Origin: Cohaesibacter celericrescens | GTDB taxonomy: Bacteria > Pseudomonadota > Alphaproteobacteria > Rhizobiales > Cohaesibacteraceae | Reading direction: 5' to 3' | Length of the DNA stretch: 64,000 nucleotides | NCBI RefSeq assembly: GCF_002866925.1 | Contig: NZ_PKUQ01000022.1 | Span: 62,001-126,000 of the forward strand | Shown here: piece by piece, positions 18,528-27,574 of the stretch | Layout: every line of letters starts with the position of its first letter | How positions within the stretch are numbered: position 1 is the stretch's first letter | Notes under the pieces: model-generated | Seen by the model: only the letters and a program-made list of their open reading frames with translations | What the model was told of the DNA's origin: nothing | The model's database searches: none | Made by a program: the position numbers and the translations under genes

Positions 18528-18710
18528 CTACATCCTGTAATATACGACTATCGCCAACAACAGGCCCAGCACGGGATAGACATACCGGACCATTTGCAAA
18601 AGCGCAGGTCGCGCATTCATGGTTTCACATAGGCGCGGGCGAAAACGGGGCCGTGCTTGCCTTGTTGTATTGCATGCGCGGTTACCAGTAGGTTCCATAC
18701 CGAGCACCAT
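18528..18710 (-). CDS. Possible small membrane peptide downstream of thiL
   Basis: A 60-codon frame starts three bases after the thiL stop codon and ends in a hydrophobic segment (MVRYVYPVLGLLLAIVVYY). No ribosome-binding site is evident, and the N-terminal half (arginine- and proline-rich) has no recognisable pattern. It could be translated by coupling to thiL, or only the last 30 codons may be real. This is a low-confidence call. Confidence 0.25.
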   Translation of the reverse strand: MVLGMEPTGNRACNTTRQARPRFRPRLCETMNARPALLQMVRYVYPVLGLLLAIVVYYRM

Positions 18711-18713
18711 GTT

Positions 18714-19709
18714 CTAGAAATGCTCGTATGCACCGTTTTGACCGGCAACCAAACAATTGTTTTCTCTATCAAACAAATTGACGCCCTTCCCAACCTCAAC
18801 CGCCCCTACACAAGTAATGGGAGTCTTGAATGTCTGAGCGGTCTGCATGATCGCTTCGCGATGCATTCTTGGAGCGCAGAATAAAAGCTCGTAATCATCG
18901 CCCCCGCTGAGAGCCGTATGCATGAGATTCGGTTGTCTTTGAACCAACATATTACCAGCGTCAGAGAGCGGTATATCCTCTAGCATCAGCGTAATTGAAA
19001 CGCCGGCTGCCATGGCCATTTTGGCGGCGTCGCCCAGAAGCCCATCAGATATATCCATAGACGCTGACGCAAAATGGCAAATAAGGGGGGAAAGATCGAT
19101 GCGCGGACGCGGAAGCAAAAACCGATCAACAAGATAATCAGATTGCTTTGATGTCGTTAGTTTGCTCAACGTCCCTCTTCGCGCAAGAAGCCCCAAGGCA
19201 CCGTCCCCAATTGTGCCCGAGACATAGACATCGTCGCCCGGCTGGGCATTGCGCCGCAGGATTGGCTTGCCAGCTTTAACTGTCCCAAGGGCCGTGATCG
19301 AGAGCGTGAGACGCTCTGCCGTTTTGACTGTATCACCGCCGATAAGGGGGAAAGAAAACTCACCCTGATCCTGTTTCAGTCCCTCACAAAAAGCAGATAG
19401 CCAGTCCTCATTCCAATCAGCTGGCAAACCAAGGCCCAGCATATATCCAAGGGGGGAAGCACCTTTCGCGGCAAGATCAGACAGATTGACTCGCAATGCT
19501 TTGCGGGCAATCAGCTCTGGCCTGTCATTTGCAAAAAAATGCACATCTGCGACCAGCATATCTTTGGTCAGAACCAACTGTTGCCCATCGGGAACCGTCA
19601 AAAACGCGGCATCATCCGTCAGCCCGAATGAAGCATCCGGGTCGCAGAGAGGGGCAAAGTAATGCGCAATAAGGGCGCTTTCACCACGACGGCTGTTGCT
19701 TTTTGCCAT
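18714..19709 (-). CDS. thiL: Thiamine-monophosphate kinase
   Basis: A 331-residue AIR-synthase-like ATP-dependent kinase that makes thiamine diphosphate. Family features are GLTDDAAFLTVPDGQ and LVLTKDMLVADVHF in the N-terminal half, NLSDLAAKGASPLGYMLGL, GGDTVKT, and the C-terminal DISDGLLGDA and SGGDDYELLF. It lies 18 bases after nusB, so it is the last gene of the riboflavin/nusB unit. No TPP riboswitch was seen. Confidence 0.95.
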   Translation of the reverse strand: MAKSNSRRGESALIAHYFAPLCDPDASFGLTDDAAFLTVPDGQQLVLTKDMLVADVHFFANDRPELIARKALRVNLSDLAAKGASPLGYMLGLGLPADWNEDWLSAFCEGLKQDQGEFSFPLIGGDTVKTAERLTLSITALGTVKAGKPILRRNAQPGDDVYVSGTIGDGALGLLARRGTLSKLTTSKQSDYLVDRFLLPRPRIDLSPLICHFASASMDISDGLLGDAAKMAMAAGVSITLMLEDIPLSDAGNMLVQRQPNLMHTALSGGDDYELLFCAPRMHREAIMQTAQTFKTPITCVGAVEVGKGVNLFDRENNCLVAGQNGAYEHF

Positions 19710-19727
19710 GCGCCCTTTTTAACTTTC

Positions 19728-20225
19728 TTAGCTGTCAGAAGCGTCTTTTTGCTTCATTTCGTCGGCTCGCATACCACGCGCAAGAGAATCCAGCACTCCA
19801 TTGACCACGCGCGGCTCATCTCCTTCAAAGAAGGCTTTTGCAACATCAACATATTCGGTCAGGATGACCGGAACAGGTACTTCCTTGTGCCTCATCAATT
19901 CATACAGACCGCAGCGCATGATCGCGCGCATGGTTTGGTCGATCCGCGCCAACGGCCAGCCTTTTTGCAATGCACTGTGTATCATAGGGTCAAGCGTACG
20001 TTGTTGCTTGACCACACCGGATACCAAGTCTTTGAAATAGGTGAAATCTGCCGGTAAATACAGGACTTCATCGACTTCCTTGCCAAGACGATAGAGCTCA
20101 AACTCCTGCAAAACCTCGGTCAAAGGCGTACCGCCTACATCCATTTGATAGAGCGCCTGAACCGCCCCCAAACGCGCCGAGCCACGTTGATTGGCCGTGC
20201 GGACAGGTTTGTCTTTCTCGCTCAT
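19728..20225 (-). CDS. nusB: Transcription antitermination protein NusB
   Basis: A 165-residue all-helical protein that binds boxA RNA together with NusE/S10 for rRNA antitermination. Recognisable pieces are RGSARLGAVQALYQMDV near the N-terminus and the C-terminal ILTEYVDVAKAF and VNGVLDSLAR. Its start overlaps the ribH stop by four bases (20222-20225). The ribH-nusB coupling is common across proteobacteria. Confidence 0.95.
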   Translation of the reverse strand: MSEKDKPVRTANQRGSARLGAVQALYQMDVGGTPLTEVLQEFELYRLGKEVDEVLYLPADFTYFKDLVSGVVKQQRTLDPMIHSALQKGWPLARIDQTMRAIMRCGLYELMRHKEVPVPVILTEYVDVAKAFFEGDEPRVVNGVLDSLARGMRADEMKQKDASDS

Positions 20226-20680
20226 GAATCCATTCCGAACTTTTTGCGCATTTCCATCATTGCCAATGCGGCCAGCGCAGCGCCACCGCCTTTGTTTTTA
20301 TCATCAACCCGCGCACGAGCCCAAGCCTGATCACCATTTTCGACGGTCTGAATGCCGTTTCCGACAGCGACACAGCCTTCAACGGCGAGTTCCATAATTG
20401 CTCGTGCCGATTCATTGGCAACAATGTCATAATGAGTGGTCTCGCCCCGAATAACGACGCCCAATGCAATATACCCATCATAATCGGCAGTGCCGTCTTC
20501 TACCGCCGCCATTGCCATAGACATAGCAGCCGGGATTTCCAACACACCGGGAACCCCAATCCGCTCATAGCTTGCACCGGCGTCTTCCAGTGTAGCAACG
20601 GCTCCACGAGCCAACTCTTCAACAAGGTCATCGTAAAAACGAGCCTCAATTATCAGAAAATGGGGTTGATTATCGCTCAT
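20222..20680 (-). CDS. ribH: 6,7-dimethyl-8-ribityllumazine synthase
   Basis: A 152-residue enzyme that condenses the ribityl-pyrimidine with dihydroxybutanone phosphate, the penultimate riboflavin step. Signatures are IEARFYDDLVEELARGA, the substrate-binding VPGVLEIPAAM, and GVVIRGETTHYDIVANES with the catalytic histidine in ETTHYD. It overlaps nusB by four bases. The spacer to ribE (about 118 bases) shows no FMN riboswitch. Confidence 0.96.
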   Translation of the reverse strand: MSDNQPHFLIIEARFYDDLVEELARGAVATLEDAGASYERIGVPGVLEIPAAMSMAMAAVEDGTADYDGYIALGVVIRGETTHYDIVANESARAIMELAVEGCVAVGNGIQTVENGDQAWARARVDDKNKGGGAALAALAMMEMRKKFGMDS

Positions 20681-20798
20681 TGTATCGGTCCAATCGTCCT
20701 GCTTCTGCGTCGAAACTGTGAGGCCGTGTCAAATCATGTCCGGACAAATTTGTCCAGTGCTAATGCGCCCATTGGAGGGCCTTGAGCAGTATATCCCT

Positions 20799-21410
20799 TT
20801 AAGAGGGCGTATATTCGCTTAACCGCGCGACATATCGCGCCATCATATCAACTTCTAAATTGATGTTGTCCCCCACATGTTTGTCCCCCCATGTGGTATT
20901 GGACAAGGTATGCGGAATCAGAAAAATCGTAAAATCATCCCCATCGACATCATTGACCGTCAATGAAGTCCCATCCAGCGCAACAGAGCCCTTTTGGGGG
21001 ATAAAACGCGCTAGCTGATCTGGTGCTCGCAGTTTAAAAAACACGCTATCGGGATGATCCGTTCGCTCGATCACTTGCGCCATGCCATCCACATGACCAA
21101 GTACCAAATGGCCACCCAGTTCATCTCCCATTTGCAGAGAACGCTCGAGATTTAGGCGCCTACCAACATCCCATTCGGCTGCATTGGTCAAGTCGAGGGT
21201 TTCTTTACCGGACTCGATATCAAAGTAATTTTGTCCATCGTCAAGCTGCCCTGTTTCAACAACCGTGTGGCAGACTCCACTGCAAGCGATTGATGCGCCC
21301 AGCTCGATGGATTTGCTGTTAAACTGTGTCGCAACACGAATGCGTTGGCCAGCGGGAATAACATCCCGGTTTACGATTTCGCCCACATCGGTGACAATTC
21401 CAGTAAACAT
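20799..21410 (-). CDS. ribE: Riboflavin synthase, alpha subunit
   Basis: A 203-residue protein built from two lumazine-binding repeats. The first starts MFTGIVTDVGEI and includes SIACSGVCHTVVE. The second includes GHLVLGHVDGMAQVIE and VALDGTSLTVNDV. It dismutates two lumazines into riboflavin. Only two bases separate it from ribD, which points to one transcript. The name ribE follows E. coli usage (ribC in some genomes). Confidence 0.95.
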   Translation of the reverse strand: MFTGIVTDVGEIVNRDVIPAGQRIRVATQFNSKSIELGASIACSGVCHTVVETGQLDDGQNYFDIESGKETLDLTNAAEWDVGRRLNLERSLQMGDELGGHLVLGHVDGMAQVIERTDHPDSVFFKLRAPDQLARFIPQKGSVALDGTSLTVNDVDGDDFTIFLIPHTLSNTTWGDKHVGDNINLEVDMMARYVARLSEYTPS

Positions 21411-21412
21411 CG

Positions 21413-22567
21413 CTACTTCCCTTTATAAAGCTCAGACAGGCTATTAGCCCGTATATAAACCTGCATTGTGTCTTTGCCCAGAGTCTCTTTACGGTCCGCA
21501 GTGAATCCAAAATGCTCTAGCGTTTTATCCGGATCTCCGTTCAACGCAACAAGGCCGTTTTCTCCAACCAATTTTGTGCTGCGATAGAGGAAGAACTCAT
21601 CGACCAAGCTCTGATTGAGCAATGCCCGGGAGAGCACAGCACCACATTCAGCCAAGATTTTATTGATGCCTTTTTCACCGAGTAAATCGAGTGTCTGGGT
21701 CAAGTCAGTGTGACCGTTGGCGTCTTGATCGACCAGCAGGACTTGGCAACCTTGACTCTCCAACGCAAGGGCTTTATCGGCGGCAATAGCCCCAGTGGTC
21801 ACAATCCAGACCGGCACGTCATTGGCGGATTGTACCAGTTGGCTATCCAAGGGCGTGCGCCCTTTGCTATCGAGCACGATGCGGATCGGCGAGTGTTCAT
21901 TCAGACCAGAAAGACGCACCGTAAGGCTGGGGTCATCGACCAACACCGTTTCCACGCCGACCAAGATGGCATCGGCACGGGCGCGCAAACCATAGGTGCG
22001 CGCCTTGGCCTCAGGCCCGGTTATGGGAAAATTGCCGACATTCTTTTCGCCGATCATACCGTCAAGCGACAACGCCATTTTAACCTGCAACCAAGGGCGA
22101 CCGCGCACTGTGCGCGAAAGAAAACCACATAGATCACGATGGGCTTGTTTTTCCAAAAGGCCTGTCGTCGTTTTGATTGCGTGTTGGGTTAGCAGGGCAA
22201 AGCCGCGACCGGCGACCCGAGGATCGGGGTCAGGATGGGCGCAAACGAGATTGGCGATACCCGCTTCGATCAGCGCTTCAGCACAGGGCGAACTTTTGCC
22301 ATGATGCGAACATGGTTCAAGAGTAACATAAGCAGTTGCACCTTGCGCACGGTTGCCGGCTTCGGCCAGTGCGACGCGCTCCGCATGGGGACGACCACCC
22401 TGCTGGGTCCACCCTCGCCCAACGATTACAGCACCGTCCTTCCCATGACGCACGATGACGCAACCCACTGCAGGATTTTCAGCGGTCAGTCCCGCCCCTC
22501 GCCGCCCCAAACGTAAGGCAAGCCCCATCAATTGTTCGTCGCTGATATAGTTGGGAAACTGGTGCAT
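21413..22567 (-). CDS. ribD: Bifunctional diaminohydroxyphosphoribosylaminopyrimidine deaminase/reductase
   Basis: A protein of about 384 residues. The N-terminal deaminase carries the zinc ligands HAERVALAEAG and LEPCSHHGKSSPCAEALI. The C-terminal DHFR-like reductase starts near WLQVKMALSLDGMIG and continues with RADAILVGVETVLVDDPSL. It performs the second and third steps of riboflavin synthesis. The ATG at 22567 is chosen because AGGA lies 7 bases upstream; an ATG at 22591 lacks such a site. It is followed immediately by ribE. Confidence 0.94.
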   Translation of the reverse strand: MHQFPNYISDEQLMGLALRLGRRGAGLTAENPAVGCVIVRHGKDGAVIVGRGWTQQGGRPHAERVALAEAGNRAQGATAYVTLEPCSHHGKSSPCAEALIEAGIANLVCAHPDPDPRVAGRGFALLTQHAIKTTTGLLEKQAHRDLCGFLSRTVRGRPWLQVKMALSLDGMIGEKNVGNFPITGPEAKARTYGLRARADAILVGVETVLVDDPSLTVRLSGLNEHSPIRIVLDSKGRTPLDSQLVQSANDVPVWIVTTGAIAADKALALESQGCQVLLVDQDANGHTDLTQTLDLLGEKGINKILAECGAVLSRALLNQSLVDEFFLYRSTKLVGENGLVALNGDPDKTLEHFGFTADRKETLGKDTMQVYIRANSLSELYKGK

Positions 22568-22608
22568 AAAGTTTTCCTGAGCTATGCCCATAAGTCGGCA
22601 TGGTCAGA

Positions 22609-23094
22609 TCAGTCAGCGTCCTGGATATCTGTATCGATTTCATCATCTGCCGACATTTCACTAAGCATGTCCGAGAAATCTTTGGCTTCGCGGAAATTCT
22701 TGTAAACAGAAGCAAAACGAATATAGGCGATTTCGTCCAGCCCCATAAGGCCTTCCATGACCAACGTGCCGATTTGTTCAGCCGCTACTTCCGAATCACC
22801 AGCGCTTTCCAGTTGCCGCACAATACCAGAGACCATGCGTTCAACTTTTTCGTCTTCGACGGGGCGTTTGCGTAAGGAGACCTGAACCGAGCGCATCAAT
22901 TTGTCCCTGTCGAAGGGAACACGGCGTCCGGTACGCTTGATCACCGACAATTCACGCAGCTGGACACGCTCGAATGTGGTGAAACGTCCGCCACAGCCAG
23001 TGCACACGCGACGACGGCGAATCGCCGTGTTGTCCTCTGTGGGCCGAGAATCCTTGACCTGGGTATCATCGCAACCGCAATAGGGACATCTCAT
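22609..23094 (-). CDS. nrdR: Transcriptional repressor NrdR
   Basis: A 161-residue regulator of ribonucleotide reductase genes. It has an N-terminal zinc ribbon ([17 protein letters not shown], then [14 protein letters not shown]) and an ATP-cone ([16 protein letters not shown] to about residue 140) that senses ATP/dATP. The tail is acidic. It sits between glyA and ribD with gaps of 57 and 41 bases, the conserved rhizobial order. Its target reductase genes are not in the window. Confidence 0.96.
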   Translation of the reverse strand: MRCPYCGCDDTQVKDSRPTEDNTAIRRRRVCTGCGGRFTTFERVQLRELSVIKRTGRRVPFDRDKLMRSVQVSLRKRPVEDEKVERMVSGIVRQLESAGDSEVAAEQIGTLVMEGLMGLDEIAYIRFASVYKNFREAKDFSDMLSEMSADDEIDTDIQDAD

Positions 23095-23151
23095 AACTCG
23101 ACCTCATTTTTGGCGCGGGGCAGCCGATACGACTGCCCACACAATAGCGTT

Positions 23152-24462
23152 CTAGAGATCCGTGTAAATCGGGAACCGATTGGTCAAAGCGATGACCTTA
23201 TCTTTCACAGCTGATTCCACGGCACTGTTGTTTTCTTCGCCGTTTGCGACCAAGCCGTCAAGCACTTCGATGATCATTTGACCAATCTGCTTAAATTCCT
23301 CTGTGCCAAAACCACGTGATGTTCCCGCTGGAGTACCAAGGCGGATACCCGAAGTGATCATTGGTTTTTCGGGGTCAAACGGTACGCCGTTCTTGTTGCA
23401 AGTGATGTAGGCACGGCCAAGCGCGGATTCCGCTACTTTACCAGTCAAACCTTTGGGGCGTAGGTCTACCAGCAGCAAATGATTATCGGTGCCACCGGAC
23501 GCCATTTCCAGCCCGCCCGCATAAAGGGTATCGGCAAGAGCTGTAGCGTTGTCTTTAACAGCCTGAGCATAGACTTTGAATTCATCCGTCAAAGCTTCGC
23601 CAAAGGCAACCGCTTTACCAGCGATCACATGCATCAACGGGCCACCTTGAAGACCGGGGAAGACGGCAGAGTTTACTTTTTTGGCGATATCAGCGTCATT
23701 GGTCAGAATCAGACCACCCCGTGGACCACGAAGGGTTTTGTGGGTGGTGGATGTCACGATGTGGGCATGAGGGAACGGGTTTTCATGCAAACCTGCAGCG
23801 ACAAGACCTGCAAAATGCGCCATATCCACCATCAAGAACGCACCAATTGAATCAGCAATTTCTCGGAATCGTTTAAAATCAAACTCGCGGCTGTAGGCAG
23901 AACCACCAGCAACAATCAGTTTTGGCTGGTGCGTTTTGGCCAATTCTTCGATCTGTTCAAAATCAATGCGGCCGTCTTGTTTGCGCACACCATACTGGAC
24001 TGCATTGAACCATTTTCCGGACTGATTTGGCTTGGCACCGTGGGTCAGGTGACCACCGGCATCAAGGCTCATGCCCAAAATGGTATCGCCCGGCTTGATC
24101 AGCGCCATGAAGGCAGCTTGGTTGGCCTGAGACCCAGAATTTGGCTGAACATTGGCAAATTCACAGCCAAACAATTTGGTGACGCGTTCAATAGCAAGGG
24201 ACTCGGCAACGTCGACATGCTGGCAACCACCATAATAGCGACGGCCCGGATAGCCCTCGGCATATTTGTTGGTCATGATCGAGCCTTGCGCTTGCAAAAC
24301 AGCTTTAGAAACGATGTTTTCTGAAGCGATCAACTCAATTTCGTGTTGCTGGCGACCCAATTCATCGGCAATGGCTGCTGCAATGGCTGGATCTGCTTTG
24401 GCTAGATCTCGGGTGAAAAATTCCGGGAAAATCACTCCCGTTTTACCTTCATTGGCGGACAT
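23152..24462 (-). CDS. glyA: Serine hydroxymethyltransferase
   Basis: A 436-residue PLP enzyme that interconverts serine and glycine with tetrahydrofolate. Signatures are [36 protein letters not shown], and the cofactor lysine in [15 protein letters not shown]; the C-terminal part has [16 protein letters not shown]. The protein is full length. It heads the glyA-nrdR-rib block. No glycine or folate riboswitch was recognised in its leader. Confidence 0.97.
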   Translation of the reverse strand: MSANEGKTGVIFPEFFTRDLAKADPAIAAAIADELGRQQHEIELIASENIVSKAVLQAQGSIMTNKYAEGYPGRRYYGGCQHVDVAESLAIERVTKLFGCEFANVQPNSGSQANQAAFMALIKPGDTILGMSLDAGGHLTHGAKPNQSGKWFNAVQYGVRKQDGRIDFEQIEELAKTHQPKLIVAGGSAYSREFDFKRFREIADSIGAFLMVDMAHFAGLVAAGLHENPFPHAHIVTSTTHKTLRGPRGGLILTNDADIAKKVNSAVFPGLQGGPLMHVIAGKAVAFGEALTDEFKVYAQAVKDNATALADTLYAGGLEMASGGTDNHLLLVDLRPKGLTGKVAESALGRAYITCNKNGVPFDPEKPMITSGIRLGTPAGTSRGFGTEEFKQIGQMIIEVLDGLVANGEENNSAVESAVKDKVIALTNRFPIYTDL

Positions 24463-24813
24463 GGACCACTATCCCTCTTCCTTGTGCGAGCGCTTTGATC
24501 GAACCCCGTTCGTCAACAACACTCCATCTCGATAACATTTGCATTTCCATTCCAACGGCAGAGCAACTGCTGTCGGGTGGAAAAGGCTTTGATGGGCGAT
24601 GCGATAGACAAAAACGTAAGGCTCTTTGCTAACACAAAAACCCCATCAGAGTCTGCCGCCTATATCTGACAGAACGCCGAATACATGATCGCATAAAGGC
24701 ATCACCATGTACACCATCTGAGGCTACATGAACTGATAAATCGGCTTAGCACACTCGGTGCTCAAACCCAAGACTGATTTAATGGAGGAGAGGAAGACTG
24801 AGATTAAATCTCA
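24463..24813. other. Spacer upstream of glyA
   Basis: About 350 bases between the small DUF6898-like gene and glyA. It must hold the glyA promoter on the minus strand. I found no reading frame, tRNA or riboswitch consensus (glycine, THF) that convinced me. Confidence 0.4.
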
Positions 24814-25008
24814 TTAAGAATGGCCCAATTTACCCAACCGATATTTCAATTTCTGTACCGCGAGATTTTGCAGCTCTTTTTGGGACACGGTGGTGGGACC
24901 AAAAACCGTTACTTCTACACCCGTGGCAGCATCAACTGCCACGGCTTTCATTTGTTTTCCAATAGTGAAAAACTCGATATAAACTTCCCCAGCCTTGGGA
25001 GCGGACAT
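24814..25008 (-). CDS. Small conserved protein (DUF6898-like)
   Basis: A 64-residue soluble protein starting MSAPKAGEVYIEFFTIGKQM and containing VAVDAATGVEVTVFGP. I associate this pattern with a small rhizobial family (DUF6898) found next to glyA or L,D-transpeptidase genes; the function is unknown. It starts six bases after the ldtP stop and its AAGGAT site lies inside the end of ldtP, so the two are co-transcribed. The family name is from memory and not certain. Confidence 0.65.
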   Translation of the reverse strand: MSAPKAGEVYIEFFTIGKQMKAVAVDAATGVEVTVFGPTTVSQKELQNLAVQKLKYRLGKLGHS

Positions 25009-25014
25009 AGCAAA

Positions 25015-26397
25015 TTATCCTTGCTGCGCGACAATCGGGCTCATGGCAGACAGGCCATCGCGATTGTAGATATCATCGCGGAAATGGATCATTCCGCCGT
25101 TGCTCGCCCATGCTGTAATATAAGTCATGTAAATTGGAACACGATCTCTTACAGAAACATCGTTTCTTTCTCCGGAACGGATGGCAGCATCGACAGCCAT
25201 GCGATCCCAACCCGGAGTGCCATTAAGCACCCACGTTACAAATTCACGCACATTCTGTACCCGAACACAGCCCGATGAATGGAACCGGTAGCTGCTACCA
25301 AACAGGGTTTTGGAAGGCGTATCGTGGAGATACACAGCGTGTTTGTTATGGAAATTGATTTTTATAGACCCCATGGAGTTCTTGGCGCCCGGTTCCTGAC
25401 GGAATTGGTAGTTCAGCGCCTCTTCAGAATTCCAATTAACCTGAGACGCATCCAATTCAATATTATTGCGCAAATCGCGAATATGAATTCGGTTATCCTG
25501 TAGGTAACTTGGATCCTTCTGCATTTTAGGAATTAGATCCTTGAGGATAATGCTTTTAGGAACATGCCAATAAGGGTTGAAGTTGATCTGATGGATTTTC
25601 GACGTCAACACCGGGGTCTGGCGATCAATCTTCCCGACAACTCCGGTATGACGCGAATGAACATATCCGTTTTCAACCGTTTCAATTTCGGCTGCTGGAA
25701 TATTGACCATGACATAACGGTCACCCAAATAGCCGGACATTGAGCGCAAACGGACAAGGTTTGTTTCCAACTGGCGCAAGCGAACTTCAGCAGGCACATT
25801 AATTGCAGCAAAAGTCTCTTTGCCCGCGAGCCCGTCGGGATCAATGCCATGACGAGATTGGAAGCGCCGAACCGCAGCATCCACGTAAGAATCAAACACC
25901 TCGGAAACGCCAACATCTTGCACCAAATCACCAGACATAATGAGGCGCTGACGAAGAATTGTAACCGTGTGGGCGCGGTTGCCTATACGCAAAGTTTGAT
26001 CATCAGGAACCAAAGGCCAGCCACCGCGCTGCACAACACTATAATAAAACTGCATTGCGCTTTCGATGTTTGCAGCAGTGGATGCTGAAAGCGTCGGTTC
26101 TGCGGTACGCACCGCTGCAACAGTCTGTCCGGGGGTGTCGAAACGATCTCCCCACTCGACCTGCCCCTGATTAAGCACTTCGTCAATCGGGTTGATTGCC
26201 TGAGCCCAGACTGGAGTTGAAACCGTAGCAAGGCTGGCAAGAAGGCTGCCACCAGTGGTCAGAAAAGTCCGGCGACTCGGTTCTGCGAACGTAGCGCGGT
26301 TCCGATTGCTTTGCTTGTTATTCTGAATGGTTTTTCTTACCACTTGTTTCTCCATCGCCCAAATTTCTTGCACTCGCCAGGCAGCATTGGGGGCCAT
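25015..26397 (-). CDS. ldtP: L,D-transpeptidase of the YcbB type, Tat-exported (LdtP)
   Basis: A 460-residue periplasmic enzyme that makes or remodels 3-3 peptidoglycan cross-links. A twin-arginine signal (SRRTFLTTGGSLLASLATV, ending VWA) lies near residues 40-66. Next come a YcbB scaffold region, a peptidoglycan-binding helix set (VDAAVRRFQSRHGIDPDGLA) and the YkuD catalytic domain with HNKHAVYLHDTP and the nucleophile in SSGCVRVQN (Cys about residue 373). The start at 26397 is supported by AAGGAAGG five bases upstream; an internal ATG at 26355 is weaker. The regulator LdtR is encoded just upstream. Confidence 0.9.
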   Translation of the reverse strand: MAPNAAWRVQEIWAMEKQVVRKTIQNNKQSNRNRATFAEPSRRTFLTTGGSLLASLATVSTPVWAQAINPIDEVLNQGQVEWGDRFDTPGQTVAAVRTAEPTLSASTAANIESAMQFYYSVVQRGGWPLVPDDQTLRIGNRAHTVTILRQRLIMSGDLVQDVGVSEVFDSYVDAAVRRFQSRHGIDPDGLAGKETFAAINVPAEVRLRQLETNLVRLRSMSGYLGDRYVMVNIPAAEIETVENGYVHSRHTGVVGKIDRQTPVLTSKIHQINFNPYWHVPKSIILKDLIPKMQKDPSYLQDNRIHIRDLRNNIELDASQVNWNSEEALNYQFRQEPGAKNSMGSIKINFHNKHAVYLHDTPSKTLFGSSYRFHSSGCVRVQNVREFVTWVLNGTPGWDRMAVDAAIRSGERNDVSVRDRVPIYMTYITAWASNGGMIHFRDDIYNRDGLSAMSPIVAQQG

Positions 26398-26676
26398 GCT
26401 TGCCTTCCTTGCCCTATCACGAAGGGTTTGCCGTTACAATCGAGCTGCATCAGTTTGCTTCAATAGCCGCCAAATGAATTTCTCAGATCGACCTTACGAC
26501 GAGTCGCACGGTCTAAAGTCATATTACATAAGCACTATTTAGTAGATTTTTTACCGATCCAAACAGTTGACAACAGATTGTGGCAAATTCTGGATGAATG
26601 CGACCTGAATTCAACACTTCCTGTAACAGCGTGGTGATGATGCAACACTTTAAGGTGCAGAATAATAAAATTCACA
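26398..26676. other. ldtP promoter region
   Basis: An AT-rich stretch between the ldtR terminator and ldtP, so ldtP must start from a promoter here. A small dyad ACAA-CAGA-TTGT (26570-26581) is a possible operator half-site arrangement for a MarR protein, but it is short and could be chance. No gene is seen. Confidence 0.35.
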
Positions 26677-26711
26677 CAAAAAAATCCCCTGCAGGGCAAC
26701 CCTTGCAGGGG
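26677..26711 (-). terminator. Rho-independent terminator after ldtR
   Basis: The arms CCCCTGCA and TGCAGGGG, extended by CCC/GGG with one bulge, span 26686-26711. On the minus strand they are followed by a run of seven T (26678-26684). It separates ldtR from ldtP. Confidence 0.85.
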
Positions 26712-26795
26712 AAATCGCATGTTGGTCAGAAACTGAACATTGACGGTGCCGGTCCTGATTGTCGCGTTCAAGGCCGGATGTCTTAGTTCATCATG

Positions 26796-26818
26796 CCAGA
26801 AAGGCGATCTGCCTTTCT
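26796..26818. repeat. Perfect inverted repeat in the ldtR 3' region
   Basis: CAGAAAGGC (26796-26804) and GCCTTTCTG (26810-26818) form a 9-bp perfect stem with a 5-base loop, about 27 bases after the ldtR stop. It has no T run, so it is more likely an mRNA-end or processing structure than a terminator. Confidence 0.5.
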
Positions 26819-26844
26819 GTATTCCACCGATATATCCGGTGTAT

Positions 26845-27357
26845 TTAAAGTCTATAAAGAATTTGATCTGTCCAGAAGCGTTCGAGGCGCTGTAGCGACC
26901 TGTTTAGCACTGCGAAATCTTCTGTAGCGATGCCACCTACTTGTTCAATGGTGTTGACGTGGCGATCATAAAGCTCACTGACAATTCTGCTGATCTCGAG
27001 CCCCTTATCCGAAAGAGAAATCCGAACCGATCGACGATCCACTCGGGACCGCTCATGATTCACATATCCCATATCGACCAGTTTCTTGAGATTGTAAGAA
27101 ACATTTGATCCCTGATAGTATCCACGGGAACGAAGTTCGCCTGCAGTTACCTCTGATTCGCCGATGTTGAATAGCAACAACGCCTGTACACTATTCACAT
27201 CAGATCGACCACGGCGTTCAAATTCATCCTTGATAACATCAAGAAGTCTGCGATGAAGGCGTTCCACAAGTCGAAGGGCGTCCATGTAGAGTGGTTTTAA
27301 TTCTACTTCGCCTTCGGCTTGACCGGCTGCATCCACTGCCTGTTGTGCTGTAATCAT
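26845..27357 (-). CDS. ldtR: MarR-family transcriptional regulator LdtR
   Basis: A 170-residue winged-helix protein. The pattern LVERLHRRLLDVIKDEFERR, VNSVQALLLFNIGESEVTAG, and SRGYYQGSNVSYNLKKLVD is that of LdtR, known from Liberibacter asiaticus as the activator of the L,D-transpeptidase gene ldtP and of stress genes. The wing reads RSRVDRRSVRISLSDKG. Placement directly upstream of ldtP fits this role. It is expressed from its own promoter in 27358-27479. Confidence 0.9.
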   Translation of the reverse strand: MITAQQAVDAAGQAEGEVELKPLYMDALRLVERLHRRLLDVIKDEFERRGRSDVNSVQALLLFNIGESEVTAGELRSRGYYQGSNVSYNLKKLVDMGYVNHERSRVDRRSVRISLSDKGLEISRIVSELYDRHVNTIEQVGGIATEDFAVLNRSLQRLERFWTDQILYRL

Positions 27358-27446
27358 CCGTTTGAGCCTCGTGTTCTTTTTTTAATTTTGGGTTGGCGGT
27401 TTTCCCGCTTCTGTAGTGACACTAACCCGCTCGACATAAAAACTGC

Positions 27447-27463
27447 TTAAGCAACGCACTTAA
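27447..27463. promoter_or_regulatory. Candidate operator upstream of ldtR
   Basis: TTAAG (27447-27451) and CTTAA (27459-27463) form a dyad with a 7-base centre about 90 bases upstream of ldtR. The geometry suits a MarR dimer and could serve autoregulation, but the arms are short. Confidence 0.3.
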
Positions 27464-27479
27464 CAAAGGTTTAAACGGC

Positions 27480-27508
27480 AAAAAGTCGACCTTTTTAGGG
27501 GCCGACTT
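27480..27508 (-). terminator. Rho-independent terminator after mmsB
   Basis: On the minus strand AAGTCGGCC pairs with GGTCGACTT (one G-T pair), followed by a T run. It ends the valine catabolic operon. Confidence 0.75.
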
Positions 27509-27574
27509 AATTTAGTGGTAAATAACAAGTTAGGAAGCTGTCTAAAATTCTATCTGATATAGTCTTATTACTTA

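Noticed and set aside
20681..20798. FMN riboswitch in the riboflavin cluster
   Set aside because: None of the conserved RFN elements is present in the ribE-ribH spacer or upstream of ribD.
24463..24813. Glycine or tetrahydrofolate riboswitch upstream of glyA
   Set aside because: No matching consensus on the minus strand.
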